Positions 44,510-51,968 of a stretch of DNA of 51,968 nucleotides are shown here, piece by piece (within the stretch, counting starts at the first letter, position 1; the number at the start of each line of letters is the position of its first letter). Under the pieces are notes generated by a model. It saw only the letters and a program-made list of their open reading frames with translations, was not told the DNA's origin and made no database searches. A program made the translations under genes and the position numbers. The DNA is taken from positions 1-51,968 of the forward strand of contig NZ_WSTA01000020.1 in the NCBI RefSeq assembly GCF_009789225.1, read 5' to 3'. Source of the stretch: Agromyces seonyuensis (lineage in GTDB: Bacteria; Actinomycetota; Actinomycetes; Actinomycetales; Microbacteriaceae).

Positions 44510-44767
44510 TCAGCGCCCGTCCGCGTCGACGTCGGTGACCACGGCCGCCCAGGCGGCGGGCAGGTGCGGGTGCGGCTCGAACACGAGCGCGTGGCCCTGC
44601 TCGGCGAGGAGCGCGGCAGCCGCGGCGACGGCGGTCTCGTCGTCCTGCACCTCGCGCGGCAGGTCCTCGCTCCAGAGCGGGTCGCCGTCGGCATCCTCGA
44701 GCTGCACGCGCCAGCGCCCGTCGTCGTCGCGGAAGACGAGCGCGAGCGCCGGATCGCCGTGGAGCAT
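44510..44767 (-). CDS. Small acidic hypothetical protein
   Basis: An 85-aa acidic protein: RDDDGRWRVQLEDADGDPLW near the start and EQGHALVFEPHPHLPAAWAA near the end. No known family. I place the start at the ATG at 44765-44767, with AGGA 9 bases upstream; the frame extends to 44875, but the extra part is Arg/Gly/Ala-rich and unlikely. Its ATG is 42 bp before the PPOX stop-side gap on the same strand, so the two may be cotranscribed. Confidence 0.6.
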   Translation of the reverse strand: MLHGDPALALVFRDDDGRWRVQLEDADGDPLWSEDLPREVQDDETAVAAAAALLAEQGHALVFEPHPHLPAAWAAVVTDVDADGR

Positions 44768-44859
44768 GCCGCGATCCTGCCAGCGCGCCGCGGGCGCCGC
44801 CAGCATCCCGCCCGCTCGCCCCGCCCGCCCGCGCACCCACGCCTCCCCACCCCACAGCA

Positions 44860-44918
44860 TCGAACGGTCGCACATCGTCGTCTTCGGAGGCCCGAAGCGA
44901 CGATTCGCGACCGTTCGA
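44860..44918. repeat. Long interrupted palindrome
   Basis: A 59-base structure: TCGAACGGTCGC / GCGACCGTTCGA (12 bp), then ATCGTCG / CGACGAT (7 bp), then TTCGG / CCGAA (5 bp) around the loop AGGC, with only short interior mismatches. It could end the amidohydrolase transcript (minus strand) or be a member of another palindromic repeat family. Confidence 0.7.
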
Positions 44919-44930
44919 CGAACAGGATGA

Positions 44931-45038
44931 CCGCGCGCAGCGAGGGTGCCGCGCGCAGCGGGGGTGCCGTGCGCAGCGAGAGTGCCGCGCGCAGCGAGAG
45001 TGCCGCGCGCAGCGAGAGTGCCGCGCGCTGCAGCCGGT
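44931..45038. repeat. 18-bp minisatellite, five copies and a partial sixth
   Basis: Units of CCGCGCGCAGCGAGAGTG start at 44931, 44949, 44967, 44985 and 45003, with a partial at 45021. Units 4 and 5 are identical and units 1-3 differ by one or two bases. It lies directly after the M20D amidohydrolase stop (45041, minus strand). Confidence 0.9.
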
Positions 45039-45040
45039 GC

Positions 45041-46279
45041 TCAGCCGCGCGCGAGGCGCGCCCAGGCGAGCGCGGCGAGGGCCGCCGCCTCGTCGCCGAG
45101 CACGGCGTCGTCGAAGATCACGCGCGGCGAGTGGTTGAACTCGGCCGTGCGGAGGTCCTGGCCGACCGGCGCGGCACCGAACATGACGAACGTGCCGGGC
45201 ACCTCGTCGAGCACGAACGAGAAGTCCTCCGAGCCCATCTGCGGGGTCGGCAGCGGCATCAAGCGGTGCGGGCCGAAGGTCTCCTCGAGCGTCGCGACAG
45301 CGGCGGCGGTCTCGGCCGGGTCGTTGACCGTCACCGGGTACATGACCTCGAACAGCACGTCGGCGGTGCAGCCGTGGGCCGACGCGATGCCTTCGGCGAG
45401 GCGGGGCAGCTCGGCCTGCAGGCGCTCGAGCGAGGCGGCCGACATCGTGCGCACCGTCGCGTGGAGCTCGGCGTGCTCGGGGATCACGTTGAACGCGGTG
45501 CCGCCGGCCTGGAGCCCGGTGACCGAGAGCACGATCGGGTCGAAGGCGTCGAAGCGGCGCGTCACGAACGTCTGCAGCGCGAGCACGATCTCGGCGGCGA
45601 CGGGCACCGGGTCGATCGTCTGATGCGGCTGCGAGCCGTGGCCGCCGCGGCCGTGCACCGTGACGGTGAGGTGGTTCGAGCCCGCCATCACGGGGCCGGG
45701 GCGGGTGCCCATGAAGCCGTGCGGCGCCGGGGCGACGTGCGCGGCGAACGCGGCGACGGGCCGCTCGCCGGCGACGTCGAGCAGTCCCTCGTCGAGCATG
45801 ATCTTCGCGCCGCCCTGGCCCTCCTCGCCGGGCTGGAACATGAAGATCACGTCGCCGGGCAGGTCGCCCTGGTGCGCGGCGAGCAGCTTGGCGGCGCCGA
45901 CGAGGCTCGACGTGTGCAGGTCGTGGCCGCACGCGTGCATGGCGCCGTTCGTCGACGCGTACTCGAGGCCGGTCTGCTCGACGACGGGCAGGGCATCCAT
46001 GTCGCCGCGCAGCAGCACGCTCGGGCCGGGCTTGCCGCCGCGGAGGACCGCGACGACGGAGGTGAGCGCCTCGCCGGTCGTGATCTCGAGGTCGAGCCCC
46101 TGGAGCGCGGCGAGCACCTTGGCCTGCGTGTTCGGCAGGTCGAGCCCGATCTCCGGCTCGGCGTGGATGTCGCGGCGCAGGGCGACGAGCTCGTCCAGGA
46201 TCGCGGCGCCGGCGGCGACGAAGTCGGGGGTGCCGACGACGGCGTCGGTCTCGGAAGCGGGCTGGAGTTCGATGGTCAT
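45041..46279 (-). CDS. M20D family amidohydrolase (hippurate/N-acyl amino acid hydrolase-like)
   Basis: Metal-dependent amidohydrolase, 412 aa. Metal ligands appear in HACGHDLHTSSLVGAAKLL and QPGEEGQGGAKIM; the dimerisation domain has VTVHGRGGHGSQPHQTIDPV, and the last ligand His is in EFNHSPRVIFDD. GSEDFSFVLDEVPGTFVMFG is a further family signature. It has AGGA before the ATG at 46277-46279. It follows an MFS gene by 53 bp on the same strand and may process the MFS substrate. Confidence 0.9.
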   Translation of the reverse strand: MTIELQPASETDAVVGTPDFVAAGAAILDELVALRRDIHAEPEIGLDLPNTQAKVLAALQGLDLEITTGEALTSVVAVLRGGKPGPSVLLRGDMDALPVVEQTGLEYASTNGAMHACGHDLHTSSLVGAAKLLAAHQGDLPGDVIFMFQPGEEGQGGAKIMLDEGLLDVAGERPVAAFAAHVAPAPHGFMGTRPGPVMAGSNHLTVTVHGRGGHGSQPHQTIDPVPVAAEIVLALQTFVTRRFDAFDPIVLSVTGLQAGGTAFNVIPEHAELHATVRTMSAASLERLQAELPRLAEGIASAHGCTADVLFEVMYPVTVNDPAETAAAVATLEETFGPHRLMPLPTPQMGSEDFSFVLDEVPGTFVMFGAAPVGQDLRTAEFNHSPRVIFDDAVLGDEAAALAALAWARLARG

Positions 46280-46332
46280 GAGCGTGTTCCTGTTCCGGAT
46301 GCCGCACCGGGCGGCATCCTCGATCGTTCGGG

Positions 46333-47784
46333 TCAGGCGGCGACGGCGGTCGGGGCCGGCTCGCCGGTCTCGACCCGCGCGGGGATGCGGATGCAGCAGA
46401 TCGCGATGAACGCGACGACGAAGGCGAGCGTGCAGGTCGCCCACACGAGCACGTAGCCGCCGACGGCGGGGATGCCCGCCGCGTCGGCCGTCGCGGTGAG
46501 CAGCAGCGCGAAGACCGCGCCGGCGACCGCGCCGCCGAGGGTGCGGAGCGAGTTGTAGACGCCCGCGGCGATGCCCGTCGAGTTCGACGGCGCGAGCTCG
46601 GCCACGAGTGCCGGCAGTGCGCCGAGCAGGAGGCCGTAGCCGATGCCGCAGATGACGGCGCCGACCCAGATCTGCCAGAGCTCGTCATGGAAGCAGACCT
46701 GCACGAGCGAGCCGAGGCCGGCCGCGCCCGCGCCGATGAGCAGCACCGTGCGGATGCCGATGCGCTTGGCGATCGGGGCGAAGAACGCCGCGCCGAGCGT
46801 CGCGAGCAGCGTCACGGCGGCCGTGATCGCGGAGAGCCCGCCGGAGGACACCGCGAAGCCGTAGCCGACCTCGGCGGGGTCGGAGCCGAGGAAGGTCGTG
46901 AGCGGGGCGGTCGCGCCGAACATGACGAGGCCGAAGCTGAAGCCGGCGATGTAGACCGGGCCGAGCGAACGGCTCGTGACGAGGCGGATGTCGATCGCGG
47001 GGGCGTCGACGCGCAGCTCCCACCACACGAACACGGCGAAGACGACGACGGCCGCCGCGAGCGGGAGGAACGCGCCCGGGTCGGCGAAGCCGACCTCCGC
47101 GGCCATGCGCAGGCCCCAGAGCAGAGCGATCATGGCGACGCCGAGCAGCACGAAGCCGAGCACGTCGATCTTCGCGCCGGTACGGGTCGTCGACTCGGGC
47201 ACCTTGAAATACACGGCGAAGGCCGAGACCACGACGAACAGCGCAGGCACGAGCAGCACGACCGCGAGCGGGATGGGGAACTCGCCGACGATGCCCGCCG
47301 CGACCGTGCCGAGCACGGCGCCGAAGGTGAGGGTGGAGACGAGCAGGCCGATCGAGCGCCGGGCGGTCTCGCCCGAGATGCGGTTGTGCACGAGGGCGAT
47401 CTCGAGCGGCAGCCACACGGCCAGGGGGCCGATGAGGGCGCGGCCGACGAGCACGAGCGCGAGGTTCGGCGCGAGGGCGACGAGCAGCGTGCCGATGAGC
47501 ACGGCGACGACCGCGATGCGGAGCATCCGTCGGTGGCCGAAGATGTCGCCGAGCTTCGAGAGCAACGGCACCGAGACCGCGGCCGCGAGGGTCTGCACGG
47601 TCATGAACCAGGTGATGTCGGCGTCGCTCACCGCGAGGTGGTCGGCGATGCGCGGGAGCAGGGGCGTGTAGTAGCCCTGCACGAACCCGCTGGCCAGTTC
47701 GCAGAAGATCAGGAAGCCGACGATCGCGCCGGCCTTGGCGATGGGCGGGGCCGCCGCGGCGGGCGCGGGGGTGGATGCAGACAT
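46333..47784 (-). CDS. MFS transporter
   Basis: Major facilitator, 483 aa, about 14 hydrophobic segments (drug:H+ antiporter-2-like). Motif A is present after helix 2 as LSKLGDIFGHRRMLRIAV. The start MSASTPAPAAAAPPIAKAG leads into helix 1 (GAIVGFLIFCELASGFVQGY). Encoded 101 bp after a TetR gene and followed by an amidohydrolase; probably a TetR-controlled efflux or uptake unit. Substrate unknown. Confidence 0.88.
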   Translation of the reverse strand: MSASTPAPAAAAPPIAKAGAIVGFLIFCELASGFVQGYYTPLLPRIADHLAVSDADITWFMTVQTLAAAVSVPLLSKLGDIFGHRRMLRIAVVAVLIGTLLVALAPNLALVLVGRALIGPLAVWLPLEIALVHNRISGETARRSIGLLVSTLTFGAVLGTVAAGIVGEFPIPLAVVLLVPALFVVVSAFAVYFKVPESTTRTGAKIDVLGFVLLGVAMIALLWGLRMAAEVGFADPGAFLPLAAAVVVFAVFVWWELRVDAPAIDIRLVTSRSLGPVYIAGFSFGLVMFGATAPLTTFLGSDPAEVGYGFAVSSGGLSAITAAVTLLATLGAAFFAPIAKRIGIRTVLLIGAGAAGLGSLVQVCFHDELWQIWVGAVICGIGYGLLLGALPALVAELAPSNSTGIAAGVYNSLRTLGGAVAGAVFALLLTATADAAGIPAVGGYVLVWATCTLAFVVAFIAICCIRIPARVETGEPAPTAVAA

Positions 47785-47885
47785 GTGCGGGCTTTCGGGG
47801 ACGGTCGGCCGGGGACGGCGGACGGGACGGACGTCGGAGCGGAGCGGTGCGGGGTCGCCGCGGTTCGGGCGGGGTCGGGCGGGCT

Positions 47886-48500
47886 TCAGCCCCGTGCCGC
47901 GCTTCCCGCCCGGGGCGGGTCGGCGACGAGGGAAGCGGCGATGACGCGGTACTGGTCGGGGGTGATGACCGTGCCCTTGACGGATTGCCGGTACAGGGTG
48001 AGCCCGGCGATCGTGTCGAGGATGAGTTCGGCGTCGGTGTCGGCCGGGAGTTGGCCGCGCTCGATGCCGCGCTCGATGAGGTGGACGCCCTGGTCGCGGC
48101 GCTGCTCGAAGAGCGCCGACCAGATGAGCGGGAACACCTCGGGTTCGAAGACCACCCGCCACGGCGAGTAGCCCTCCACCTGGGCCGCGGCGGCGGTGCC
48201 GCGGGCCTGGTTGGTCTGGTTCTGGGTCGCGTGGAGCACGAGGTCGATCACGACGTCGCCCGTGTCGGGCTCCTCGCCGACCTCGGTGTGCTCGAGCACG
48301 GACGCCGCAGTGAGCGCGGCCTTGTCGGGCCAGCGCCGGTAGATGGCGGTCTTGCCGCAGCCGACCCGCTTCGCGATCTGCTCGATCTTCAGCCCCGCGT
48401 AGCCGCGCTCGATGAGCAGTTCGCCGGTCGCGGCGAGGATGCGCGCGGTGAGCTCGGCGTCGGTCGGGCGGCCGAGCGGTTCGTTCGCGGGGCGGGTCAT
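47886..48500 (-). CDS. TetR family transcriptional regulator
   Basis: A 204-aa repressor. The HTH is at about 15-62: AELTARILAATGELLIERGY, then IAKRVGCGKTAIYRRWPDKA, typical of TetR. The rest is a helical ligand domain (VIDLVLHATQNQ, LILDTIAGLTLYRQSVKGTV). The ATG at 48498-48500 lies 7 bases after TAATGT (leaderless type). It likely controls itself and the following MFS and amidohydrolase genes. Confidence 0.9.
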   Translation of the reverse strand: MTRPANEPLGRPTDAELTARILAATGELLIERGYAGLKIEQIAKRVGCGKTAIYRRWPDKAALTAASVLEHTEVGEEPDTGDVVIDLVLHATQNQTNQARGTAAAAQVEGYSPWRVVFEPEVFPLIWSALFEQRRDQGVHLIERGIERGQLPADTDAELILDTIAGLTLYRQSVKGTVITPDQYRVIAASLVADPPRAGSAARG

Positions 48501-48512
48501 GCCGGTTACATT

Positions 48513-48526
48513 ACGGTACGTTCCGT
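48513..48526. promoter_or_regulatory. TetR operator candidate
   Basis: ACGG-T-ACGT-T-CCGT, an almost perfect 14-bp palindrome that adjoins and overlaps by one base the -10 TAATGT (48508-48513, minus). Good position for autorepression. Confidence 0.5.
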
Positions 48527-48570
48527 TTCGTTTGTGTGAACCGAGGCTGGATGCCCGGCGGGCGGGCGCC

Positions 48571-48592
48571 CGACGCCTCAACGGCGGCGTCG
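48571..48592 (-). terminator. Weak hairpin after cardiolipin synthase gene
   Basis: CGACGCC / GGCGTCG (7 bp) with an 8-base loop, 13 bases past the cls stop. No T tract. Confidence 0.35.
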
Positions 48593-48605
48593 ACCTCGCT
48601 GCGCG

Positions 48606-50063
48606 TCAGTTCAGCGCCGACGTGAGACGCGCGAGCCCGTCGAGGAACGTCGATCCGGCCGGCTCGTCGAGCCACTCCTCGAGCGTCAGTTCGCGGCCGG
48701 CATCCCGATAGCCCTGCTCGACCTCGCGCATGTCCGCGACGAACGAAGCGCCGCGCACGAGCAGCGAGACCTCCATGTTCAGGCTGAACGAGCGGATGTC
48801 CATGTTGCTCGAGCCGATGACCGCGTACTCGTCGTCGATCGTGAAGTGCTTCGCGTGCAGGATGTACGGCCCCGGGTAGAGGAAGATCCGCACGCCCGCG
48901 CGCAGCAGCGTCTCGTAGTACGAGCGCTGCGCGTGATAGACCAGCCCCTGATCGCCGAGCTCCGAGACGAAGAGCTGCACCTCGAGGCCGCGCTGGCAGG
49001 CCGTGGTGATCGCGTAGACCATCGCCTCGTCGGGCACGAAGTACGGGCTCGTCAGGATGACCTTCTCGGTCGCGCCGTAGATGAGCGAGAGGAAGAGCCG
49101 CAGGTTGTTCTCGGTGTCGTACCCGGGGCCGCTCGGCACCACCTGGCATGTGAGATCGCCCGTCGGCGCGATCGCCCGGGCCGGCACGGGCTCGAGCGCC
49201 TCGCCGGTCTCGATGAGCCAGTCGGAGCAGAACACCGCGTCGGCCTCGGTGACGGCCGGGCCGGTCAGCCGGGTCACGAGTTCCTGCCACTGCAAGCCGC
49301 GCTTGAGGTTCTTCGGGGAGTTGTAGGAGCGGTCGATGAGGTTCTGCGAGCCGAGGAACGCGACCCGGCCGTCGACGACCACGATCTTGCGGTGGTTGCG
49401 CAGGTCGGGGCGCTGGTACTTGCCCTCGAGCGGCTTGACGGGGAGCATCCACTCCCAGCGCACGCCGATGCGGTCGAGCTCCGCGAACGTCTCCTTCCAG
49501 TTCGCCACCCGGCGCGAGGAGATGTAGTCCGCGAGCAGGCGCACGTCGACGCCGCGGGCGACGGCGCCCTCCATCGCCGCGAAGAATCCGCGCGTCGTGT
49601 CATCCCAGGAGACGATGTAGAACTCGACGTGCACGAACGAGGTCGCCCGGTCGATGTCGGCGGCCATGGCGTCGATCGAGCCCTGGTAATCGCCGATGAG
49701 CGTCGCGGCGTTGCCGTCGACGGCGGGCAATGCGGTGAGCTCGCGGTTCTGCACGACGACGCGCTCGAACCAGCGCGGCCACTCCCCCGCCGACGCCGGC
49801 TCGTCGTAGCCCGCCGCCTGCGTCGCGATGACCTGGTCGATGCGCGCCTGCTCGTCGCGCCGCTTCTTCGGCAGGTGGTAGCTGCCGATCAGCAGGAAGA
49901 ACAGGATGCCCGCGAACGGGATGATGTAGATCGCGAGCAGCCACGCCATCGCGGCGGTCGGCTTGCGACCCTTCGGGATCACGATGAGCGCGGTGATCTT
50001 GATCGCGAGGTCCAGGAGGAATCCGGCCAACCACCACAGGTTGGCCCCGAGCACGGCATCCAT
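48606..50063 (-). CDS. cls: Cardiolipin synthase
   Basis: Phospholipase D family membrane enzyme, 485 aa, making cardiolipin from phosphatidylglycerol. Two N-terminal membrane helices (about 5-30 and 40-62), then two PLD domains with HKD motifs: NHRKIVVVDGRVAFLGSQN and HAKHFTIDDEYAVIGSSN. The spacing and length fit ClsA-type enzymes. Start at the ATG 50061-50063 gives MDAVLGANLWWLAGFLLDLA. Confidence 0.93.
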   Translation of the reverse strand: MDAVLGANLWWLAGFLLDLAIKITALIVIPKGRKPTAAMAWLLAIYIIPFAGILFFLLIGSYHLPKKRRDEQARIDQVIATQAAGYDEPASAGEWPRWFERVVVQNRELTALPAVDGNAATLIGDYQGSIDAMAADIDRATSFVHVEFYIVSWDDTTRGFFAAMEGAVARGVDVRLLADYISSRRVANWKETFAELDRIGVRWEWMLPVKPLEGKYQRPDLRNHRKIVVVDGRVAFLGSQNLIDRSYNSPKNLKRGLQWQELVTRLTGPAVTEADAVFCSDWLIETGEALEPVPARAIAPTGDLTCQVVPSGPGYDTENNLRLFLSLIYGATEKVILTSPYFVPDEAMVYAITTACQRGLEVQLFVSELGDQGLVYHAQRSYYETLLRAGVRIFLYPGPYILHAKHFTIDDEYAVIGSSNMDIRSFSLNMEVSLLVRGASFVADMREVEQGYRDAGRELTLEEWLDEPAGSTFLDGLARLTSALN

Positions 50064-50150
50064 TCCGGCACCGTAGCGAGCCGGGCTCCCTCCGACGGGG
50101 AACCCGCGGACGACTCGCCGCATCCGCGCTCACGGGCATCCCCCGGCACG

Positions 50151-50180
50151 TATGCAGGCAACGCCATACCCCCCTGCATA
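50151..50180. promoter_or_regulatory. Inverted repeat before the acyltransferase gene
   Basis: TATGCAGG (50151-50158), 14 bases, CCTGCATA (50173-50180): a perfect 8-bp inverted repeat whose right arm runs into TATGGT (50179-50184), a -10-like box 6 bases before the ATG. Candidate operator. Confidence 0.45.
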
Positions 50181-50190
50181 TGGTTGGCGG

Positions 50191-50784
50191 ATGCTCAGAC
50201 GAATGTTCGCCCGGGTTTTCTGGGCCGGCAGCCGATGGAAGCTTGCCGGCGAGGGCGCCCCCGGTCGCCCATCGGTGCTCATCGGCGCCCCGCACACCTC
50301 CAACTGGGACTTCGTGCTCATGCTCGGCATCGCCTGGCACTACGGCATCGACGTCCGCTGGCTCGGCAAAGCCTCGCTCTTCGCGGGCTGGCGCGGCCCG
50401 ATCATGCGCAAGCTCGGAGGCATCCCGGTCGACCGCTCCGACGCCGCCCGCGTCGTCGACGAGGTCGTCGACCGCATCAGGGCGGGCGAGGTCTTCGGCC
50501 TCGTCGTCACCCCCGACGGCACCCGCAACTCGACGTTCTGGAAGTCTGGTTTCTACCGCATCGCGCAGGAGACCGGCCTGCCCGTCACCCTCGGCTTCGT
50601 CGACCGCACCACGATGACGACCGGCCTCGGCCCGACGTTCGAGCTCTCGGGCGACGTGCCGGCCGACATGGACCGCATTCGCGCGTTCTACGCCGACAAG
50701 TCGGGCTTGCGCCCCGAGGCCCGCACCGAGCCGCGCCTGCGCGACGAGGCATCCTTCTCGCCGTCGAGCGACCTGGCGGCCTGA
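50191..50784 (+). CDS. 1-acyl-glycerol-3-phosphate acyltransferase family (PlsC-like)
   Basis: A 197-aa acyltransferase. The catalytic HX4D is HTSNWD at 35-40 and the substrate motif is PDGTRN at 108-113 (consensus EGTR), with LGGIPVDR (76-82) between. It is short but complete for the small PlsC-like group. Start at the ATG at 50191 rather than 50152, since the latter adds non-conserved residues and lies inside an inverted repeat; a TATGGT box precedes it by 6 bases. Divergent from cls, both membrane-lipid genes. Confidence 0.88.
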   Translation: MLRRMFARVFWAGSRWKLAGEGAPGRPSVLIGAPHTSNWDFVLMLGIAWHYGIDVRWLGKASLFAGWRGPIMRKLGGIPVDRSDAARVVDEVVDRIRAGEVFGLVVTPDGTRNSTFWKSGFYRIAQETGLPVTLGFVDRTTMTTGLGPTFELSGDVPADMDRIRAFYADKSGLRPEARTEPRLRDEASFSPSSDLAA

Positions 50785-50794
50785 CGCCGCGACG

Positions 50795-50829
50795 ACGAGG
50801 GCCGGGGCGCACTGCACCCCGGCCCTCGT
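50795..50829. terminator. Bidirectional hairpin terminator
   Basis: A 13-bp stem ACGAGGGCCGGGG / CCCCGGCCCTCGT with a 9-base loop, between two convergent genes (stops at 50784 and 50842). Confidence 0.75.
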
Positions 50830-50841
50830 GCGTCCGTCGGC

Positions 50842-51968
50842 TCAGCCCGCGAAGTCGAGCTGGGAGTCGGCGACCGCGATCATCGACCACTCGGCGCCCG
50901 CCGCGTCGGTGAAGTAATAGGTCGGCACGACGAGCACCGAGCCGTCGCTCTGCCACTGGGAACCGAGACCGAGCCGCGCCGACACGATCTCGACGTCGTT
51001 CACCGCCCACGAGAGGGCGCTGCCCGCCTCGGGGGTCGCAGGCGCCTCGGTCGGGGGCGTCCAGATCTCGGAGGAGGCGGCCTCCCGCTCGGCGACGCCC
51101 ATGTCGAGGGCGACCGGGCCGTCGGCGGGCATGATCGACATCGAGGCGCCGAAGCGGGGGTCGGAGAGCCGTTCGAACGCCGCCTGCTCGCTGACGATCG
51201 GGTAGTCGCCGAGGCCGACGAGCGGGGCGAGCGAGCCGTTGACGCTGTAGACGCCGCCCGTCGCGTACTCGAGGTACCAGGCCTGCTGGAGCCGCTCGCC
51301 GTCGAGGAGCGGCCACGCCTGCACGGAGCGAGAGACGGCGCCGTCGTAGACCGTCGAGGTGTACTCGAAGGCGTCGGCGTCCTGCCCGCTCGCCGCGATC
51401 ACGTCGCGCATCGCGGCGATCGCCGTGTCCTCGGCGGGCAAGTCACCCGCGGCCTCCTGCGTGCAGACGCCCGAGGCGTCGACGGTCGCGCACCACGGGT
51501 TGAGGGCCGGGTCGGTGTACGAGAACGAGGTCGTGCCGTCGAGGCTCACGCTCAGCACGGGCGCCGTGCCGTCGTAGGAGCCGAGCATCCACGAGCCGTT
51601 CTCGAGCGTCGGCGTGCCCGACATGCCGAGCGCCGCGGCGAGCGCGGCGACGTTCTCGGCCGTCGCGGCCGAGCGGGCGTCGTACCCGTACGCGACCGCG
51701 CTGCCGGTCTCGGTCGAGAGCCCGCTCGCGTGGAAGGCGTTGCGGCCGCTGCCGCCGGGGTAGACGAGGCTGCTCCGGGAGTCCAGGGCCGCGCCGTTCG
51801 CGCCGGCGCCGGCGTCGGCCGCGATGCCCGGCTCGATGGCCAGTTCCTCGGTCGACCGGCCCGAGTCGGCCGCCAGTTGGCCGGTCGAGGAGCCGCCGCC
51901 GGACGCGGCGCCGACGCCGTACCCGGCCGTGCCGACGAGCGCGAGGGCCGCGGCGACGGACGCCGCGG
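50842..51968 (-). CDS. Membrane-anchored secreted protein, N terminus beyond window
   Basis: The frame is open to the right edge, so the 5' end is missing; 375 codons are visible. The first visible residues form a hydrophobic stretch (AALALVGTAGYGVG), then a Ser/Gly-rich linker, then a beta-rich domain (GTPTLENGSWMLGSYDG, TSFSYTDPALNPWC, PIVSEQAAFERLSDPRFG). Likely a single-pass membrane protein with an extracytoplasmic domain. An internal ATG at 51622 is not the start, as the frame and composition continue upstream. Family not named; similar proteins often lie next to sigma-factor genes in related genomes as far as I recall. Confidence 0.75.
   Translation of the reverse strand, partial: AASVAAALALVGTAGYGVGAASGGGSSTGQLAADSGRSTEELAIEPGIAADAGAGANGAALDSRSSLVYPGGSGRNAFHASGLSTETGSAVAYGYDARSAATAENVAALAAALGMSGTPTLENGSWMLGSYDGTAPVLSVSLDGTTSFSYTDPALNPWCATVDASGVCTQEAAGDLPAEDTAIAAMRDVIAASGQDADAFEYTSTVYDGAVSRSVQAWPLLDGERLQQAWYLEYATGGVYSVNGSLAPLVGLGDYPIVSEQAAFERLSDPRFGASMSIMPADGPVALDMGVAEREAASSEIWTPPTEAPATPEAGSALSWAVNDVEIVSARLGLGSQWQSDGSVLVVPTYYFTDAAGAEWSMIAVADSQLDFAG

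Noticed and set aside
44946-45623. Plus-strand ORF with a PRAARV hexapeptide repeat
   Set aside because: The repeats are the 18-bp minisatellite, and the rest is the reverse complement of the well-supported M20D gene.

Overview
The window is very GC-rich, with GTG and TTG starts, many ATGA or TGATG overlaps and several apparently leaderless genes. Gene content (actinobacterial long-form NadA, NrtR-nadABC, single-chain GcvP, long OppB-like permease) and a repeat of the type GGTCTCGATACG...CTACTCGACC point to an actinobacterium, most likely Microbacteriaceae (Agromyces or Microbacterium-like). The family is inferred from gene style, not from a marker gene. No rRNA, tRNA, phage, insertion sequence or CRISPR array was seen.

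Layout. 1-284: the 3' end of an unknown gene. 350-10718 (minus): two oligopeptide ABC importers, each with a TTG-started lipoprotein binding protein and two permeases, and only one ATPase, a DppD-DppF fusion. A strong stem-loop separates each binding protein from its permeases. 11033-11827: a CPBP membrane protease. 12051-16849 (minus): gcvT-gcvH-gcvP behind a tandem glycine riboswitch. 17191-19306: an AbgB-like M20 amidohydrolase and a TetR regulator. 19322-19759: DUF1294. 19885-25931 (plus): the NAD operon nrtR-nadA-nadB-nadC-nifS-like and a 49-residue acidic ORF. 26000-31481: two paralogous proteins joining a substrate-binding-like domain to a VWA domain, flanking a DHA2-type MFS exporter. 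31652-34045 (minus): a MutM/Nei glycosylase, a 3-hydroxyacyl-CoA dehydrogenase and a MarR regulator with twin operators. 34198-37514 (plus): a degenerate serine beta-lactamase-like lipoprotein and a DEAD-box RNA helicase. 37551-40299 (minus): two small proteins and a YgiB/YgiC-like pair. 40375-44767: MOSC, RidA, EamA, MocR, PPOX and a small protein. 45041-48500 (minus): TetR, MFS and M20D amidohydrolase. 48606-51968: cardiolipin synthase, an acyltransferase and a truncated membrane-anchored protein.

The most striking feature is a family of short palindromic REP-like repeats in five places. Intergenic arrays lie between convergent genes (11843-12039 with a 96-bp period, 29391-29590 with a 52-bp period). 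A degenerate copy lies inside aptamer II of the glycine riboswitch. One unit is read in frame in nrtR. A duplicated 96-bp composite is read in frame in nadB, between its FAD domain and its C-terminal domain. nadB also carries a second, unrelated palindrome in frame. The frames stay open, so these genes look expanded rather than broken.

Functional links: NrtR probably represses the NAD operon, and the NifS-like desulfurase probably serves the NadA Fe-S cluster. Glycine induces its own cleavage system through the riboswitch. MarR probably represses itself through two palindromes. The fused ATPase may energise both permease pairs.
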